64,000 nucleotides of DNA from Lentzea pudingi (GTDB lineage Bacteria > Actinomycetota > Actinomycetes > Mycobacteriales > Pseudonocardiaceae), in NCBI RefSeq assembly GCF_014646255.1, contig NZ_BMNC01000012.1:153800-217799 (forward strand). Reading direction: 5' to 3'. A model generated the notes under the pieces. The model was not told the DNA's origin, ran no database searches, and was given only the letters and a program-made list of their open reading frames with translations. Positions 8,195 through 16,041 of this stretch are shown here, piece by piece. The translations under genes were made by a program, and so were the position numbers. Position 1 is the first letter of the stretch. Each line of letters opens with the position of its first letter.

Positions 8195-8949
8195 CGCACC
8201 ACGACGCCCGCCTGGCGCAGGCCGTCCTTGACCTCGCTGATGCGGAGCTGGCCGAAGTGGAAGACGCTCGCGGCGAGCACGGCGTCCGCGCCCGCGGCGA
8301 CGGCCGGCGGGAAGTGGTCGACCGCGCCGGCACCACCGCTCGCGATCAGCGGGACGTCGACCTCGCGGCGCACCAGTTCGAGCAGTTCGATGTCGAAGCC
8401 GGCCTTGGTGCCGTCGGCGTCCATCGAGTTCAGCAGGATCTCGCCGACGCCCAGTTCCTGGCCCTTCGCGGCCCAGGCGATGGCGTCGATGCCGGTGCCG
8501 GTGCGGCCACCGTGCGTGGTGACCTCGAAGCCAGTGCCGCCCGGGACGCGTCGTGCGTCGACCGACAGCACGATGCACTGCGCGCCGTACCGCTCGGAGC
8601 ACTCCTTGAGCAGCTCGGGACGCGCGATGGCGGCGGTGTTGAGGCTGACCTTGTCCGCGCCCGCGCGCAGCAGCTTGTTGACGTCCTCGGGGCTGCGCAC
8701 GCCGCCGCCGACCGTGAGGGGGATGAACACCTGCTCGGCCGTGCGCCGCACGACGTCGAACGTCGTCTCCCTGTCACCGCTGCTGGCGGTCACGTCGAGG
8801 AAGGTCAGCTCGTCCGCGCCCTCGGCGTCGTAGGCCCTCGCGAGCTCGACGGGATCACCCGCGTCGACGAGGTTGGTGAAGTTGACGCCTTTCACCACCC
8901 GGCCGCGGTCGACGTCGAGACAGGGAATGACACGGACCGCGACTGACAT
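8191..8949 (-). CDS. hisF: Imidazole glycerol phosphate synthase, cyclase subunit
   Basis: HisF uses ammonia from HisH to convert PRFAR to imidazole glycerol phosphate and AICAR. The 252-residue (beta/alpha)8 barrel has both catalytic aspartates: D12 in 'VIPCLDVDRGRVVKG' and D131 in 'VLSVDARR'. It also has the phosphate loops 'TVGGGVRS' and 'ASGGAG'. It is separated from hisH and hisA by an insertion containing the PPOX and Clp-N/HTH genes. Confidence 0.97.
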   Translation of the reverse strand: MSVAVRVIPCLDVDRGRVVKGVNFTNLVDAGDPVELARAYDAEGADELTFLDVTASSGDRETTFDVVRRTAEQVFIPLTVGGGVRSPEDVNKLLRAGADKVSLNTAAIARPELLKECSERYGAQCIVLSVDARRVPGGTGFEVTTHGGRTGTGIDAIAWAAKGQELGVGEILLNSMDADGTKAGFDIELLELVRREVDVPLIASGGAGAVDHFPPAVAAGADAVLAASVFHFGQLRISEVKDGLRQAGVVVR

Positions 8950-8994
8950 GCGGGAAAGCCTACAAGGCAGGCCCGAGGACTACGCTGCGGCGCC

Positions 8995-9375
8995 ATGATC
9001 ACCGAACTGGGCCGCGGCCAGTACCTGCTGCTGACGACGTTCCGCAAGGACGGCACCCCGGTGCCCACCCCGGTCTGGGTCGCACCCGGCCCCTCCGACG
9101 ACGTGATCTACGCCTGGAGCGCCAAGGAGACCGGCAAGGTCAAGCGGATCCGGCGCAGCGGGGACGTGGAGATCGGGCCGTGCGACCTCCGCGGCAACCC
9201 CCAGGGCCCGTCGGTCAAGGCACGGGCACGGCTGCTGGACGACTTCGCCAGCGACGACGTCCGTTCGCGCATCGTCAAGAAGTACGGGTTCATGGGCTGG
9301 CTGACGATGACCGGCAGCAGGCTGCGGCGGGGACGGACCGGGACGGTCGGCATCGAGATCACGCCGGCGAACTGA
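8995..9375 (+). CDS. PPOX-class F420-dependent oxidoreductase (split-barrel flavin-binding fold)
   Basis: The 126-residue protein has the split beta-barrel pattern of pyridoxamine oxidase-like F420 reductases: 'QYLLLTTFRKDGTPVPTPVWV', then 'YAWSAKETGKVKRIRRSGDVEIGPCDLRG' spanning the cofactor phosphate site, and a C-terminal 'VGIEITPAN'. The family binds F420 or flavin and reduces small substrates; the substrate here is unknown. A TACGCT box about 12 bp before the ATG could serve as the -10 of a near-leaderless message. It lies upstream of, and in the same direction as, the palindrome array and the Clp-N/HTH gene. Confidence 0.85.
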   Translation: MITELGRGQYLLLTTFRKDGTPVPTPVWVAPGPSDDVIYAWSAKETGKVKRIRRSGDVEIGPCDLRGNPQGPSVKARARLLDDFASDDVRSRIVKKYGFMGWLTMTGSRLRRGRTGTVGIEITPAN

Positions 9376-9395
9376 CTCGCCGACGTCGGGACCCG

Positions 9396-9720
9396 TCGCT
9401 GTCGAGACCCGTCGACATGGAGTCGACGTTGATGCTGCCGGTCCACATCGATGCCGCCGCGTCCACGTCGAGGTCGCCTGTCCACGTCGAGATCCCCGGT
9501 CCATATCGACGACATCAGTCCACGTTGATCCCACATTGACTCGACATTGATTGCCACCCGGATCAACATCGACGCACGCCAAATCAATGCAAGGTCGACC
9601 CCACCCCTGGCGATGACAACGTTGTCACATGGGCACATCAATGGCCCGCGTCCATGTTGACCACGGGCATCAATGTCGAGTCCACGTGGACCGGATGCGT
9701 CAACGTTGAATCCACACCGA
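9396..9720. repeat. Helically phased array of ~10-bp palindromic boxes (consensus TCMACRTYGA)
   Basis: About 17-20 copies of a degenerate palindrome fill the spacer. The best begin at 9412, 9423, 9442, 9462, 9481, 9500, 9519, 9530, 9541, 9563, 9651, 9670, 9681, 9700 and 9711. Examples are TCCACGTCGA, TCCACGTTGA, TCAACATCGA, TCCACGTGGA and TCAACGTTGA; TGACAACGTTGTCA (9614-9627) is a perfect 14-bp palindrome. Successive copies lie 11 or 19-22 bp apart, that is one or two helical turns, putting them on one DNA face. The array runs into the promoter of the next gene, whose -35 and -10 lie in two related GTCAAC/GTTGAC inverted repeats. It looks like a cooperative operator or nucleoprotein site. 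Confidence 0.8.
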
Positions 9721-9722
9721 TC

Positions 9723-9769
9723 GTCAACCCGAGGTTGACCCGCACCTCAGCGTCAACCTAAAGTTGACG
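9723..9769 (+). promoter_or_regulatory. Promoter embedded in two GTCAAC/GTTGAC inverted repeats
   Basis: GTCAACC-CGA-GGTTGAC (9723-9739) contains TTGACC (9735-9740), a -35 match. CGTCAAC-CTAAA-GTTGACG (9751-9769) contains TAAAGT (9759-9764), a -10 match. The spacer is 18 bp, and the -10 ends 6 bp before the ATG at 9771, so the transcript is probably leaderless. Both promoter hexamers are covered by 7-bp-arm operators, so a protein binding these sites would repress transcription. Confidence 0.7.
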
Positions 9770-9770
9770 G

Positions 9771-10472
9771 ATGATCCAGTTGGCCGACCTCATCGTCACG
9801 GTCGCTCAAGAAGCCGACGACGCCCTCATACGCCTGACGAAAGCCGTCGAACTGAGCGGTCAGCTCAGCGAACTGGGCGACCACCTGATCGGTCACTTCG
9901 TGGATGAGGCGCGGCGGGGCGGGGCGAGCTGGGCCGAGATCGGCGAGAGCCTCGGCGTCACGAAGCAGGCCGCGCAGAAGCGGTTCGTGCCCAAGGAGTC
10001 GCCGGAACTGGGCAAGCCGAGCATGGAGCGCTACACCCAGCGGTCGAGGCGGGTCATCGCGCTGGCCAGGCACCACGCGCGGTTCAGCGAGCGGATCGGC
10101 ACCGAGCACCTGCTGCTCGGGTTGCTCGACGAGTCCGCGGGGCTCGCGGCCAAGACCATCGCGAAGCTCGAGTCGGGCGACGGCAGCACGCGCATCGCGA
10201 CCCTCAACAGGCTCGACTCAGAGGCCCAGCAACGGCCGGAGAAGCAGCCGTACACGACGCACTGCAAGAAGGCCCTCGAACTGGCCGTGCGCGAGGCGCT
10301 TCGGATGGGTCACATGTTCATCGGCACCGAGCACATCCTGCTCGGCGTGCTGCTGGAAGCCGAAGGGACCGCGGCCGACGTGCTGCACAACACGGGTGTG
10401 ACGCACGCGGCCGCGGCCACTCACATCGAGGCCGTGGTCAACGGACCGCAGCGAGTGCTTCCGGGAGCGTGA
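9771..10472 (+). CDS. Clp N-terminal-domain protein with N-terminal helix-turn-helix
   Basis: The 233-residue protein begins with a helical segment carrying an HTH-like motif at about residues 51-67 ('GASWAEIGESLGVTKQAAQK', 'RF'). Two Clp_N repeats follow (about residues 85-150, 'YTQRSRRVIALARHHARFSE' and 'IGTEHLLLGLLDE'; about 165-225, 'KALELAVREALRMGHMFIGT' and 'EHILLGVLLEAEG'). Clp_N repeats recognise substrates or adaptors in ClpC/ClpA, but no AAA+ domain is present. It is therefore probably a stress-linked regulator or adaptor rather than a chaperone. It is preceded by the phased palindrome array and probably binds it. The 3' end overlaps hisA tail-to-tail by 35 bp. Confidence 0.85.
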   Translation: MIQLADLIVTVAQEADDALIRLTKAVELSGQLSELGDHLIGHFVDEARRGGASWAEIGESLGVTKQAAQKRFVPKESPELGKPSMERYTQRSRRVIALARHHARFSERIGTEHLLLGLLDESAGLAAKTIAKLESGDGSTRIATLNRLDSEAQQRPEKQPYTTHCKKALELAVREALRMGHMFIGTEHILLGVLLEAEGTAADVLHNTGVTHAAAATHIEAVVNGPQRVLPGA

Positions 10473-11169
10473 AGGCGCCGGCGTACAGGGCCTTGCCGAT
10501 GATCGAGCCCTCGACGCCGTCGCGCGACAGCTTCGAGAGCGCCACCAGGTCGTCCACAGTGGACACGCCTCCGGACGCGATCACCGGGGCGTCGGTGCGG
10601 GCGCAGACCTCGCTCAGCAGGTCCAGGTTCGGGCCCGTCAGCGTGCCGTCCTTCGACACGTCGGTGACCACGTAACGGGTGCAGCCGTCGCGGTCGAGCC
10701 GGTCGAGGACCTCCCAGAGGTCGCCGCCGTCGGACGTCCAGCCGCGGCCCTTGACCCGGTGGCCCTGCTCGGTGATGCGGACGTCGAGGCCCACCGCGAT
10801 CTTCTCGCCGTACGCGGCGAGCGCCTTCGCGCACCACTCCGGGTCTTCCAGCGCGGCCGTGCCGAGGTTCACGCGGGCGCAGCCGGTGGCCAGGGCTGCC
10901 TCCAGCGACGCGTCGTCGCGGATGCCACCGGACAGCTCCACCTTCACGTCGAGCTCGCCGACGACACGGGCGATCAGCTCGCGGTTGGAGCCGCGGCCGA
11001 ACGCGGCGTCGAGGTCGACGAGATGGATCCACTCCGCCCCGTCGCGCTGCCACTGCAGGGCCGCGTCGAGCGGCTCGCCGTAGTTCGTCTCGGTACCGGC
11101 TTCGCCCTGCACGAGCCGGACGGCACGACCGTCGGCCACGTCAACAGCGGGGAGGAGTGTGAACGTCAC
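10438..11169 (-). CDS. priA: Phosphoribosyl isomerase A (bifunctional HisA/TrpF)
   Basis: PriA isomerises ProFAR in histidine synthesis and, in actinomycetes, phosphoribosylanthranilate in tryptophan synthesis. The 243-residue barrel has catalytic D10 in 'LLPAVDVADGRAVRL' and D129 in 'VGLDVRI'. It also has 'ELSGGIRDD' and 'VVTDVSKDGTLTGPN', typical of PriA. No separate trpF occurs beside trpC, which supports the dual role by inference. The start GTG overlaps the stop of the frameshifted glycosidase-like gene upstream. The 3' end overlaps the convergent Clp-N/HTH gene by 35 bp. Confidence 0.95.
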   Translation of the reverse strand: MTFTLLPAVDVADGRAVRLVQGEAGTETNYGEPLDAALQWQRDGAEWIHLVDLDAAFGRGSNRELIARVVGELDVKVELSGGIRDDASLEAALATGCARVNLGTAALEDPEWCAKALAAYGEKIAVGLDVRITEQGHRVKGRGWTSDGGDLWEVLDRLDRDGCTRYVVTDVSKDGTLTGPNLDLLSEVCARTDAPVIASGGVSTVDDLVALSKLSRDGVEGSIIGKALYAGAFTLPEALAAVR

Positions 11170-12708
11170 CCGAGCAGCCTAGCGTCCCCCAGCACGAGGG
11201 CGGCCACGCGCTCCTGGGCCTCGGTGGTGCGCGGGAACTTCGACGGGACCGGCGTGCCGGGGCCCGTCGCGGCAGGTCCGACGCCCGTCCACGGCCCGAA
11301 GACCATGATGCCGACGAACGCGGGGTGCTCCTGCGCCAACGCCAAGTGCAGGTACTGGGTACCCGCGAGGTCCGCGTCGGTCCTGTCCGCGCACCACGAC
11401 TGCGGCGCGGCCTCGGACAGCAGGAACAGTTCCTTGCCCGGCGCACGCTCCTCCAGCTTCGTCATGCGCGCGTCCAGTGCCTCGTAGCCCACGCAGTACT
11501 CGTCGAAGCCGACCCAGTCGACGGCGGCGGGCACGCGGAAGGAGTCGTCGACCCGGATGCCCGCCTCGATCAGCATGACCTTCTTGTCCGGGAACGTGTT
11601 CTCGATCTGCTGGGCGGAGAACTCGACGTCCGCGAAGCGCGCCGTGGTGGAACGGTTCGTCCTGCAACGCGAACCCGGCCACCCGGTCGAGGTACGGCCG
11701 CACCTTCTCCGCGAGCACCTGCCAGCGGGCAGCGGCGTTCGGGTACAGGGGGCAGCCGGCCGCGTCGCAGTCGAAGAACTCGTTGCCCGTGTGGACGACG
11801 CAGCCCGCAGGAGCGCAGTCGCGCAGCACCTCGGGACGGTAGGCGTCGACGTCGCTGATCTGCACCCAGTTGAGGTTGCTGCGGCCGCGCACCTCGGGCA
11901 GGTGGTTGCCGCCGGCGGCGTTCAGCCGCGCGCCGAAGTAGCCGTAGTGGCGCAGCTGCGACCCGGGACGTTTGCGCAGGTCGTCGGAGTTCATCCGCTC
12001 GACGCGCAAGTCGTCGACGAGGCTCACGGTCCTGTCGTCGTCCGAGTAACGCCCGAGGTAGATCCACAACCGCTCGGTCGGGACCGCGGTGCCCAGCGTG
12101 ATCGTCCTGCGCGTGCCGTTGACCGACAGGTCGAGCTGCGATCCAGCGAGCGTCAAGGTCACGTCGAACGAGCCGTCGTCGTGGGCCACGGCGAACGACG
12201 GCAGGTTCACCACGGGCTTGCCCGGCTGGAACAGCTGCACGCCTCCGTTGGCGCGCAACAGGAAGCCGAGGTCGATGTCCTGGTTGGACACATAACCCCA
12301 GCTGTTCGCCGAACGTCCCAGAGCGATCGACGACCAGTCACCGGACGTGCGACTGCCCGCCACCGGTGTCAGCTTCGCCGAGATCGACGACCCCGTGGAC
12401 GGCGCGTCGAGCCGCACGGCCGTCGTGCCGAGGTGCATCGACAGCGCGCCTCGGTGGTTCGGGTGACCGACCTGCGCGAACCACGGGCGCGGCACGTCAC
12501 CGGTGTTCCACCTGCCCGACACCCGGCTGTACGTGACGGCGCCGGTCCCCTGGCGCTGCTTGAGGTTGTCGTTGAGGCCGTAGGCCGGGTCGGCGTCCAC
12601 GGCGTTGTCGAAGGTGTCGTGGAACGGTGCCGATGCGGCGTGCGCGCCCCCAGGCACGGCAACGGCGGCAGCCACCAGGGCGGCTACCGCCAGCAGTCGT
12701 GTGATCAC
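11166..12708 (-). pseudogene. Secreted glycosidase-like protein gene with a frameshift
   Basis: The first frame encodes a Sec signal peptide (MITRLLAVAALVAAAVAVPG ending at an AHA-A site). A concanavalin A/LamG-like beta-sandwich region with 'YGLNDNLKQRQGTG' follows, then a TIM-barrel-like start with 'RHYGYFGARL' and 'GFALQDEPFHH'. After genomic ~11643 that frame becomes arginine-rich nonsense. The coherent sequence continues in another frame ('RFADVEFSAQQIENTFPDKK', 'VDWVGFDEYCVGYEALDARM', 'YLHLALAQEHPAFVGIMVFG') to a TGA at 11166. A one-base insertion or two-base deletion in the GCGCGCC run at 11637-11643 explains this. The intact product would be about 514 residues, an extracellular carbohydrate-active protein inserted between hisH and priA. 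It is either a true pseudogene or a sequencing error. Confidence 0.75.
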
Positions 12709-12745
12709 GAATAGGTAGTCAACCAGAACGGGAGGCGCACTCCGC

Positions 12746-13381
12746 TCACGACAAGGTGTTCAACCAGTTCCGCAGGAGGTGCGCACCGGCGTCACCGGAC
12801 TTCTCCGGGTGGAACTGCGTCGCCCACAACGGCCCGTTCTCGACGGCCGCCACGAACTCGTCGCCCGCGTGGTCCGCCCACGTCACCAGCGGCGGCCTGA
12901 GGTGCTCGGCCCGCTCCAGCTCCCAGCGGCGCACGCCGTAGGAGTGCACGAAGTAGAACCGCGTGTCCTTGTCGAGGCCCGCGAAGAGCTTCGAACCCTC
13001 GGGCGTGCGCACGGTGTTCCAGCCCATGTGCGGCACGATCGGCGCTTCGAGCCGCTCGACGGTGCCGGGCCACTCGCCGCAGCCCTCCGTCAGCACGCCG
13101 TGCTCGATGCCGCGGTCGAAGAGGATCTGCATGCCCACGCAGATGCCGAGCACCGGACGGCCGCCGGCGAGGCGCTCGCCGATGATCCGGGCGCCGCGCA
13201 CCGAGTTGAGGCCTTCCATGCACGCCGCGTACGCACCGACGCCGGGCACGACCAGACCGTCCGCGTCCCGGGCGGCCCGATGGTCCGACGTCACCTCGAC
13301 ATCGGCGCCGACCCGCTGGAGTGCGCGTTCGGCCGAGCGGAGGTTGCCGGATCCATAGTCAAGTACGACGACACGTGCCAC
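12746..13381 (-). CDS. hisH: Imidazole glycerol phosphate synthase, glutamine amidotransferase subunit
   Basis: HisH hydrolyses glutamine and channels ammonia to HisF. The 211-residue class I amidotransferase has the catalytic triad: C81 in 'LGICVGMQ', and H191 and E193 in 'ATQFHPEKSG'. The oxyanion-region 'PGVGAYAACM' is near residue 48. It is downstream of a hypothetical membrane gene with a 10-bp gap, and upstream of the frameshifted secreted gene that separates it from priA. Confidence 0.97.
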   Translation of the reverse strand: MARVVVLDYGSGNLRSAERALQRVGADVEVTSDHRAARDADGLVVPGVGAYAACMEGLNSVRGARIIGERLAGGRPVLGICVGMQILFDRGIEHGVLTEGCGEWPGTVERLEAPIVPHMGWNTVRTPEGSKLFAGLDKDTRFYFVHSYGVRRWELERAEHLRPPLVTWADHAGDEFVAAVENGPLWATQFHPEKSGDAGAHLLRNWLNTLS

Positions 13382-13391
13382 GCCCTCCAGG

Positions 13392-14213
13392 TTAGTCGGT
13401 CGGGACCGCGCCCTGCGTGACAGGGATGACCGGCAGGACGGTGTTGATCGGTTTCGTGCGCACGAGCCGGCGCCTGAGCATGACGAGCAGCGCGCACATC
13501 AGCACCAGGAGCACGCCGCCGACGAGGTAGTAGACCACCGCCGGGATGTGGAGCAGCACCGTCACCAACGCGGTCAGCACGAGCAACGGGAAGATCAACG
13601 CGAGCGGCCACAGCTTCGCGTGCGGTGCTTCCAGCGTCCGCAGCACGAAGTCCCCGCGGCCCTGTTCCGCGAGCTCGGCCACCTGCGCGACCTCCGGCAG
13701 TCCCGCCGAGCGGAAGAAGTCCGGGATCGCGTCACGGCCGTTCGCGAAGTCGCGGATGCGTTCGAGCGGGCCCTTGCGGCCTGCTGCCGGGTACAGCGCG
13801 GTGAGCTTGTCGATGGCGTCGAGCTGCCACTTCTCCTTCTCCCGCAGGTCGACCATGCCCGCGGTCACGCGGTCGAAGGACAGTCCGACCGGCCCCGACT
13901 GCTTCGCCTGCGCCGACAAGCGCAGCACCGCCTCGCGCGAACCCCACATCGAGGCCCGCCCGATCGTCGACGTGAACAGGTAGAGCAGCGCGGCCTCGTC
14001 GTTCCAGACGGCCAGCGCGGCGCCGTTCCCGATCTTGCGCACCCGGTTCGCCATGTACGCGGCCTCGTTGAGCTTGGTGCCCGGCGGAGGCAGCAGCACC
14101 GTGCCGGACTGCACCGGGACGAGCGCCGCGGGGCCCACGTTGCCGCTGTGCATGGACTTCTGCAGCTCGGCGGCGTTCAACGGGGTCCAGATCAGCATTC
14201 TCACGCCCAACAT
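13392..14213 (-). CDS. Hypothetical membrane protein in the his region
   Basis: The roughly 273-residue protein is of no family I recognise. A soluble N-terminal region of about 200 residues ('LIWTPLNAAELQKSMHSGNV', 'YMANRVRKIGNGAALAVWND') precedes two adjacent membrane helices near the C terminus ('LWPLALIFPLLVLTALVTVL', 'VYYLVGGVLLVLMCALLVML') and a short basic tail. The ATG at 14213 is chosen because an AGGA lies just upstream; ATGs at 14216 and 14198 are alternatives. It reads into hisH with a 10-bp gap, so the two are probably co-transcribed. Confidence 0.7.
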   Translation of the reverse strand: MLGVRMLIWTPLNAAELQKSMHSGNVGPAALVPVQSGTVLLPPPGTKLNEAAYMANRVRKIGNGAALAVWNDEAALLYLFTSTIGRASMWGSREAVLRLSAQAKQSGPVGLSFDRVTAGMVDLREKEKWQLDAIDKLTALYPAAGRKGPLERIRDFANGRDAIPDFFRSAGLPEVAQVAELAEQGRGDFVLRTLEAPHAKLWPLALIFPLLVLTALVTVLLHIPAVVYYLVGGVLLVLMCALLVMLRRRLVRTKPINTVLPVIPVTQGAVPTD

Positions 14214-14375
14214 CATTCCTGGTCCGTCTCGCACGCTCGTGCAGACATGCCAAGTGACGTCACCGCAGCGCCCGGAGAATTCAGCGGACACCAATGCAGT
14301 TCACGTCGTGTCCGTGCCGTCGGCTCCGTCCACACCATACCGATCCGACGGCACGAGACACCCCTCACCCCTAGA

Positions 14376-14393
14376 GCGCGCGAGAAGGCGCGC
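14376..14393. terminator. Hairpin downstream of the split transketolase genes
   Basis: GCGCGC-GAGAAG-GCGCGC forms a 6-bp all-GC stem with a 6-nt loop. It lies about 40 bp past the stop of the transketolase C-terminal gene and about 160 bp upstream of the next minus-strand gene. There is no T-tract, which is common for actinomycete terminators. The call rests on position and symmetry only. Confidence 0.35.
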
Positions 14394-14430
14394 CGGTCCA
14401 GTCATCCCCCATGACCGCGAACATGTTCCT

Positions 14431-15324
14431 TCACCCCCTGAAGAAACTCCGCACAGCACTCCCCAGCCCCACCACGTCGAGATCATGAGCCGCGTCATGG
14501 TCTTCGGCCGTGCCGTAGTTGCGGAGCTCTGCGTGCCGTTTGACACCTGTAGAACGAACGCGGTGCGGGATTTGTTGCAGTGTCTCGGACACGAGATGGG
14601 AGGAAGTTCCCTCCAGGTACGGCTCGACCAGCATCACGTCGGCGTGGTCCGTGTCCCGCACGGCCTTGCGCAGCCCGTCCGAGTCGAACGGACGGACCGT
14701 GGCCGCGTACAGCACCGTGACGTCCGCGTTCTCCGACTCGACGGCCTTGACCACGCGGTCGAGCATCGGCCCCACGGCGAGCACCACACCGCGCTTCCCG
14801 TGCCGGATGGTCGTGAACCCCTCGCCCACCGGATGCGCCTGGGCGTTCTCGTGCAACGAAAGTCTCACGTAGACGCGGTTGTCCTCCTTGAGCGCCTGCC
14901 GGAGCAGCGGCGTGACCTCGTCCGGGTGCCCAGGCACGTGAACGGTCCAGCCCGGAAGCGTGTCGAACAACGCGACGTCACCCGGCGACTGGTGCGTGCG
15001 GCCCCACGCCGGGTCGTCATAGGACGCTCCGATGCTCACGAACACCGCGCCCACGTCCTGATGCCCGATGTCGAGCTTGATCTGCTCGTACGGCCGTTCG
15101 ACCAGGAACGGAGCATAGCTGTGCACGACCGGCCGCAGGCCCGCCAACGCCAGGCCGCTCGCCACGCCCACCATGGTCTGCTCGCGGATCCCGACGTCCA
15201 CGACGCGTTCGTTCGCCTGCGGGAACTCGTTGCTGGAGATCACGGCCGTCACGACGGCGATCCGCGGGTCGGCGGCGATCTCGTCGTTGACCGTCTCGAC
15301 GAAGGCTTGGCGCATGGTGGTCAT
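14431..15324 (-). CDS. Transketolase, C-terminal subunit (split enzyme)
   Basis: The 297-residue protein has the pyrimidine-binding and C-terminal domains of a split transketolase. Motifs include 'NERVVDVGIREQTMVGVASG' (the catalytic Glu that activates TPP), 'DDPAWGRTHQSPGDVALFDT' and 'VVLAVGPML'. It would pair with the preceding subunit to move two-carbon ketol units between sugar phosphates. The start overlaps the stop of the N-terminal subunit by one base. A SoxR-type promoter precedes the pair. Split transketolases often act in secondary or C7/C5 sugar metabolism, so the true substrate is open. Confidence 0.9.
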   Translation of the reverse strand: MTTMRQAFVETVNDEIAADPRIAVVTAVISSNEFPQANERVVDVGIREQTMVGVASGLALAGLRPVVHSYAPFLVERPYEQIKLDIGHQDVGAVFVSIGASYDDPAWGRTHQSPGDVALFDTLPGWTVHVPGHPDEVTPLLRQALKEDNRVYVRLSLHENAQAHPVGEGFTTIRHGKRGVVLAVGPMLDRVVKAVESENADVTVLYAATVRPFDSDGLRKAVRDTDHADVMLVEPYLEGTSSHLVSETLQQIPHRVRSTGVKRHAELRNYGTAEDHDAAHDLDVVGLGSAVRSFFRG

Positions 15325-15986
15325 CAGTAGCTCCTCTCGATCTTGGCGACCACCGCGTACGGGCGGTCGTGCGGCGCGGTGAGTGCGGCGAAGACGGCTT
15401 CGTGGTCACGGCCGTCGATCTCGGCGGTCTGCCACCCCTCGACGGCGAACCGCCGCGCGATGCCACCGGGCCAGCCGTACATCGCGGACTGGTTGTCGAT
15501 CACGATCGTGGTGAGGTTCGCGACCTCGAGCCTGGCCGCCACCGCGATCGCCTCGTGGTTGCTGCCCTCGTCCAGCTCACCGTCGCCGACCAGCACGAAC
15601 GTGCGGCCGCGGCTTCCGGCGATCCGCTGCCCGATGGCCGTGCCGACCGCGATGGGCAGCCCGTGGCCGAGCGAGCCGCTGCTGATCTCCGCGCCTCTGA
15701 CGAGCACTCGGTCGGGATGCTGACCGAGCGGGCTGTCCCACGACGTCCAGTCGTCCAAAGTGGACTCGTCGATGAAGCCCTTCTCCGCCAGCACGGCGTA
15801 GTAGGCCATCGGCCCGTGTCCCTTGGAGAGCAGGAACCGGTCGCGGTCGGGGTCGTCGGCCGTAGCGGGCGTGACGTTGAGGACCTTGTCGTAGAGGACC
15901 CAGAGCACGTCGAGGGTGGAGGCCGCCGCCCACTCGTGCTTCTCGTCCCCGGACATCCTCGCGAAGAGCTCTGGTATCCGTTGCAC
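15324..15986 (-). CDS. Transketolase, N-terminal (TPP-binding) subunit
   Basis: The 220-residue protein carries the TPP pyrophosphate domain: 'RFLLSKGHGPMAYYAVLAEK', 'SSGSLGHGLPIAVGTAIG', and 'LVGDGELDEGSNHEAIAVA' (the GDG...N metal motif). It is shorter than usual for this subunit (about 270), with little sequence before 'LFARMSGDEKHEW'. The GTG at 15986 is chosen because a 19-bp-spacer promoter (TTGACC at 16019-16024, AACAGT at 15994-15999) would start transcription at about that base. ATG at 15953, with a GAGG just upstream, is the alternative. Confidence 0.88.
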   Translation of the reverse strand: MQRIPELFARMSGDEKHEWAAASTLDVLWVLYDKVLNVTPATADDPDRDRFLLSKGHGPMAYYAVLAEKGFIDESTLDDWTSWDSPLGQHPDRVLVRGAEISSGSLGHGLPIAVGTAIGQRIAGSRGRTFVLVGDGELDEGSNHEAIAVAARLEVANLTTIVIDNQSAMYGWPGGIARRFAVEGWQTAEIDGRDHEAVFAALTAPHDRPYAVVAKIERSY

Positions 15987-16001
15987 CTCACCAACTGTTC
16001 A

Positions 16002-16021
16002 ACCTCGACCAAGCTGGAGGT
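16002..16021. promoter_or_regulatory. SoxR box within the transketolase/soxR divergent promoter
   Basis: CCTC-N10-GAGG (16003-16006 and 16017-16020) has exactly the arm sequence and 18-bp span of the E. coli soxS SoxR site. It lies between TTGACC (16019-16024, minus strand) and AACAGT (15994-15999). The 19-bp spacer is the hallmark of MerR-type activated promoters. Facing the other way it overlaps the -35 region of soxR, whose -10 TACCAT (16030-16035) ends 7 bp before the GTG. Confidence 0.8.
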
Positions 16022-16041
16022 CAAGCGGTTACCATGATCCG

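Noticed and set aside
9376..9770. CRISPR array interpretation of the repeated boxes
   Set aside because: The boxes are 10-bp palindromes spaced 11-22 bp apart with no uniform repeat or unique-spacer length and no cas genes.
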